Origin: an uncultured Christensenella sp.
GTDB lineage: Bacteria; Bacillota; Clostridia; Christensenellales; Pumilibacteraceae
DNA length: 64,000 nucleotides
Direction: 5' to 3'
Assembly: GCA_910577995.1 (NCBI GenBank)
Contig: CAJTND010000001.1
Location: 1 to 64,000, forward strand
In this document: positions 62,740 through 64,000 of the stretch, piece by piece
How positions within the stretch are numbered: the first letter of the stretch is position 1
How the letters are laid out: each line of letters starts with the position of its first letter
Made by a program: the position numbers and the translations under genes
The notes under the pieces: model-generated
The model's database searches: none
Told to the model about the DNA's origin: nothing
The model's input: only the letters and a program-made list of their open reading frames with translations

Positions 62740-62850
62740 TTGCTTGCCGTACAGTTTGTAGTCCGATAGCGGCAATTCCACCGCGCAATACAATTCCCGC
62801 CTATTTACCTTGTATATTAACGTGTTCGTTTTTGCGGCAAGTCGGTGCAC
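62725..62850 (-). other. Stranded native C-terminal tail of the serine recombinase
   Basis: Forty codons after the GTG at 62848-62850 read HRLAAKTNTLIYKVNRRELY then CAVELPLSDYKLYGKQLAAR and a stop. The GTG overlaps the GCACCA core and is in the same frame as the GTG at 56435-56437 in the recombinase. Joining the two ends across the core in the excised circle would give a continuous recombinase of about 563 residues ending with this tail. Confidence 0.75.
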
Positions 62851-62852
62851 CA
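62847..62852. repeat. Right attachment core (attR)
   Basis: GCACCA followed by AAAC; the partner of 56434-56439. Sequence to the right is chromosomal, beginning with a terminator. Confidence 0.72.
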
Positions 62853-62857
62853 AAACG

Positions 62858-62904
62858 AGCCTAAATCGAACTGTAAGTAACGTTTGATTTAGGCTTTTTC
62901 TATT
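62858..62904 (+). terminator. Displaced original terminator of tRNA-Leu
   Basis: AGCCTAAATCGAAC (62858-62871) pairs with GTTTGATTTAGGCT (62882-62895, one G-T) followed by TTTTCTATTT. In the uninterrupted chromosome it would start five bases after the tRNA CCA. No plus-strand gene precedes it now except the remnant. Confidence 0.75.
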
Positions 62905-62969
62905 TAACATGATGATGTCAAATTTTTTGGCGGTAATTTATGCTTGGCTTGTTAGCGTTATCTAGTTGA

Positions 62970-63254
62970 AAAATTCATTCGTTTTATGTACAAAAAATAC
63001 ATATAGAAAGACCGCAGTTTGAAGATATAAAGTCTTATGACGAATTTGCAAAATATTATTGATATTTAGACGAACTGAAAGCGATATGTAAAGGTTTATG
63101 GCTGGAATACGTCGGCGGAAAAATCGAGTTAAATAATATTATTAAGTCATATTTCAACGGGGCGATCATTCCGCATAAGCCGAAAACAACTGCCAAAAGT
63201 AAGGTCAATACTTTAACGCTTGAAAGCAAGCCGTTTTTGGCAGATACTGCGTGA
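62970..63254 (+). pseudogene. SAP/DUF6434-like gene remnant with internal stop
   Basis: The frame reads RPQFEDIKSYDEFAKYY, stop (TGA 63060-63062), YLDELKAICKGLWLEYVGGK, IELNNIIKSYFNG and ends at TGA 63252. This matches the RPxF...EFxxYYWxxxEL...G.K.EL pattern of SAP-domain/DUF6434 proteins, with the expected Trp codon TGG changed to TGA. No start codon lies at its 5' end. A further stretch REFIENNKDK near 63290-63315 may be more of it. The rest of 62905-63411 shows no intact gene. Confidence 0.55.
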
Positions 63255-63411
63255 TTCCGATCTGCCCAAAGTATATTCGAGAGAGTTTATCGAAAACAAT
63301 AAGGACAAAATATAAAATTCGTTCATCATAGGATACGCTATCACGCAAAAACGCCGCGAGAGATTATGTTTCGGGGCATTTTTCGATATTTCTTAAATGC
63401 TTGACTTATGT

Positions 63412-64000
63412 TTATGCTTTTAACAGCGAGATAAAGAAAGTAGTGCCGTTGTTGCCTGTTTCATATGTCAGCGAGCCGTTCATGCTTTCTATAATATTTT
63501 TGCATATATAAAGTCCTACGCCGCCCGTTTCGCTGTCGTTTTCGGAAACGTAAGGTTTGAAAATATCCAAATTTCCGTCTATGCCTTTGCCGTCGTCGGC
63601 AACACAAAGCACTGTTTTGTTTTTATCGCTCTTTAACGAGAGCGTGATCGTTTTGCAATTTGCATGTTCGATTGCATTGATGATGATATTCGATACGACG
63701 TTTTCTATTCCCTTGGGTTTGACAAACGCTTTTATAGGCGAGTTTACCGTGTTTTTCAAAACGATGCCGTTGGCGTTGCAGTCGAATTCGTGATACTTGT
63801 ACAGTAGCGCGCACAGCTCTGACATATCGACGACCTGCGACAGCTCTGCCAGATAGTTGAGCTTTGCATATGCCGCAATTTCGGAAAGATTGCTAATAAC
63901 GCGCTCTGCGTCCTGCTTGATTATGCTGATAGTCTTTATTTGTTCTGTGTTCTTTTCGCGCCCGATCGCGTTATCGCACAGAGCAACGGCGGAGGCGAGG
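63412..64000 (-). CDS. Sensor histidine kinase, C-terminal part (cut by window edge)
   Basis: The open frame runs off the right edge; 195 codons are visible. The segment TISIIKQDAERVISNLSEI fits the dimerisation helix after the phospho-His site, which lies outside the window. The ATPase domain is complete: N box VVSNIIINAIEHA, G1 DDGKGIDG, G2 GGVGLYICKNIIE and ending TFFISLL. GC content is back near chromosomal. Its ligand and response regulator are outside the window. Confidence 0.88.
   Translation of the reverse strand, partial: LASAVALCDNAIGREKNTEQIKTISIIKQDAERVISNLSEIAAYAKLNYLAELSQVVDMSELCALLYKYHEFDCNANGIVLKNTVNSPIKAFVKPKGIENVVSNIIINAIEHANCKTITLSLKSDKNKTVLCVADDGKGIDGNLDIFKPYVSENDSETGGVGLYICKNIIESMNGSLTYETGNNGTTFFISLLKA

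Larger units (their letters stand above)
56434..62852. mobile_element. 6.4-kb serine-recombinase integrative element in tRNA-Leu
   Basis: Bounded by the core GCACCA at 56434-56439 (end of the tRNA) and 62847-62852. Outside the right copy lies a strong terminator that fits the original end of the tRNA gene. Genes: serine recombinase, TetR, membrane peptide, hydrolase, sigma-like factor, small protein, HNH endonuclease, nucleotidyltransferase, remnant. No relaxase, replication or structural phage genes are seen, so it is neither self-transmissible nor a phage as it stands. Base composition is lower in GC than the chromosome, especially 61.1-62.6 kb. Confidence 0.85.

Noticed and set aside
62851..62910. 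Independent 61-codon gene starting at ATG 62910 on the minus strand
   Set aside because: Its first 21 codons lie in the tRNA terminator; the rest is better explained as the displaced recombinase tail.

Overview
The window looks like a chromosome segment of a spore-forming clostridial member of the Bacillota (Firmicutes), probably from an uncultured lineage. Three things point there: gene order close to the Bacillus/Clostridium sporulation and replication blocks (yqfC-yqfD-phoH-PgpH-like-ybeY-era-yqzL-recO and dnaG-rpoD-trmK), a spore-coat-like protein pair, and a Prp/L27 pair with the Firmicutes-type cleavable L27 leader. The backbone is moderately GC-rich and uses ATA heavily for Ile. Its promoters are mostly plain sigma-A type (TTGNNN, 17-18 nt, TATAAT).

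Left part (1-13.4 kb): a minus-strand block of a MarR regulator, cysE and cysS; then a single 9.4-kb gene for a 3125-residue membrane-anchored surface protein ending in eleven InlB-type B-repeats; then a purine phosphoribosyltransferase-like gene. 13.4-20.5 kb: two spore-coat-like genes, recX (apparently leaderless), a P1-family peptidase, acpS, the bifunctional NAD(P)HX repair enzyme, a MazEF-type toxin-antitoxin pair, a SecB-like protein and a PfkB kinase. 20.5-31.5 kb: uvrB-uvrA, a DUF421/DUF4363 pair, holA (also apparently leaderless), a predicted inactive M28 peptidase, and the c-di-AMP synthase cdaA followed by a 46-residue remnant-like CdaR. 31.5-41 kb: DUF1015 protein, aspartokinase, a polar amino-acid ABC importer, a TrpR-like regulator, rplU-prp-rpmA, an OGG1-type glycosylase, an NfeD-like protein, yqfC and yqfD. 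41-56.3 kb: phoH, an HD phosphodiesterase lacking the extracellular domain of PgpH, a fused YbeY-Era protein, yqzL, recO, ppdK, a dGTPase-like gene, dnaG, rpoD, trmK, a zinc-ribbon protein, galU, a degenerate amidohydrolase-like gene and a cytidylate-kinase-like gene.

Right part (56.3-64 kb): tRNA-Leu(AAG) carries a 6.4-kb integrative element at its 3' end. The element encodes a large serine recombinase, a TetR regulator divergent from a membrane peptide and a membrane-anchored alpha/beta hydrolase, a sigma-like factor, a small protein, and an AT-rich HNH endonuclease/nucleotidyltransferase pair. Both ends can be placed. The core GCACCA occurs at 56434-56439 and 62847-62852, and the tRNA's presumed original terminator lies just beyond the right copy. 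The attachment site lies inside the 3' end of the recombinase gene. In the integrated state the last 34 codons of the recombinase are the antisense of the host tRNA and its promoter region. The original 40-codon tail is stranded in frame at the other end of the element. The element also carries a terminator, embedded in the recombinase coding sequence, that replaces the displaced tRNA terminator. Past the element are a nonsense-mutated SAP/DUF6434-like remnant and the C-terminal part of a sensor histidine kinase cut by the window edge.

The best candidates for something new are the recombinase tail exchange, the HNH-NTase pair inserted at a duplicated small gene, the YbeY-Era fusion, and the stripped-down c-di-AMP proteins.
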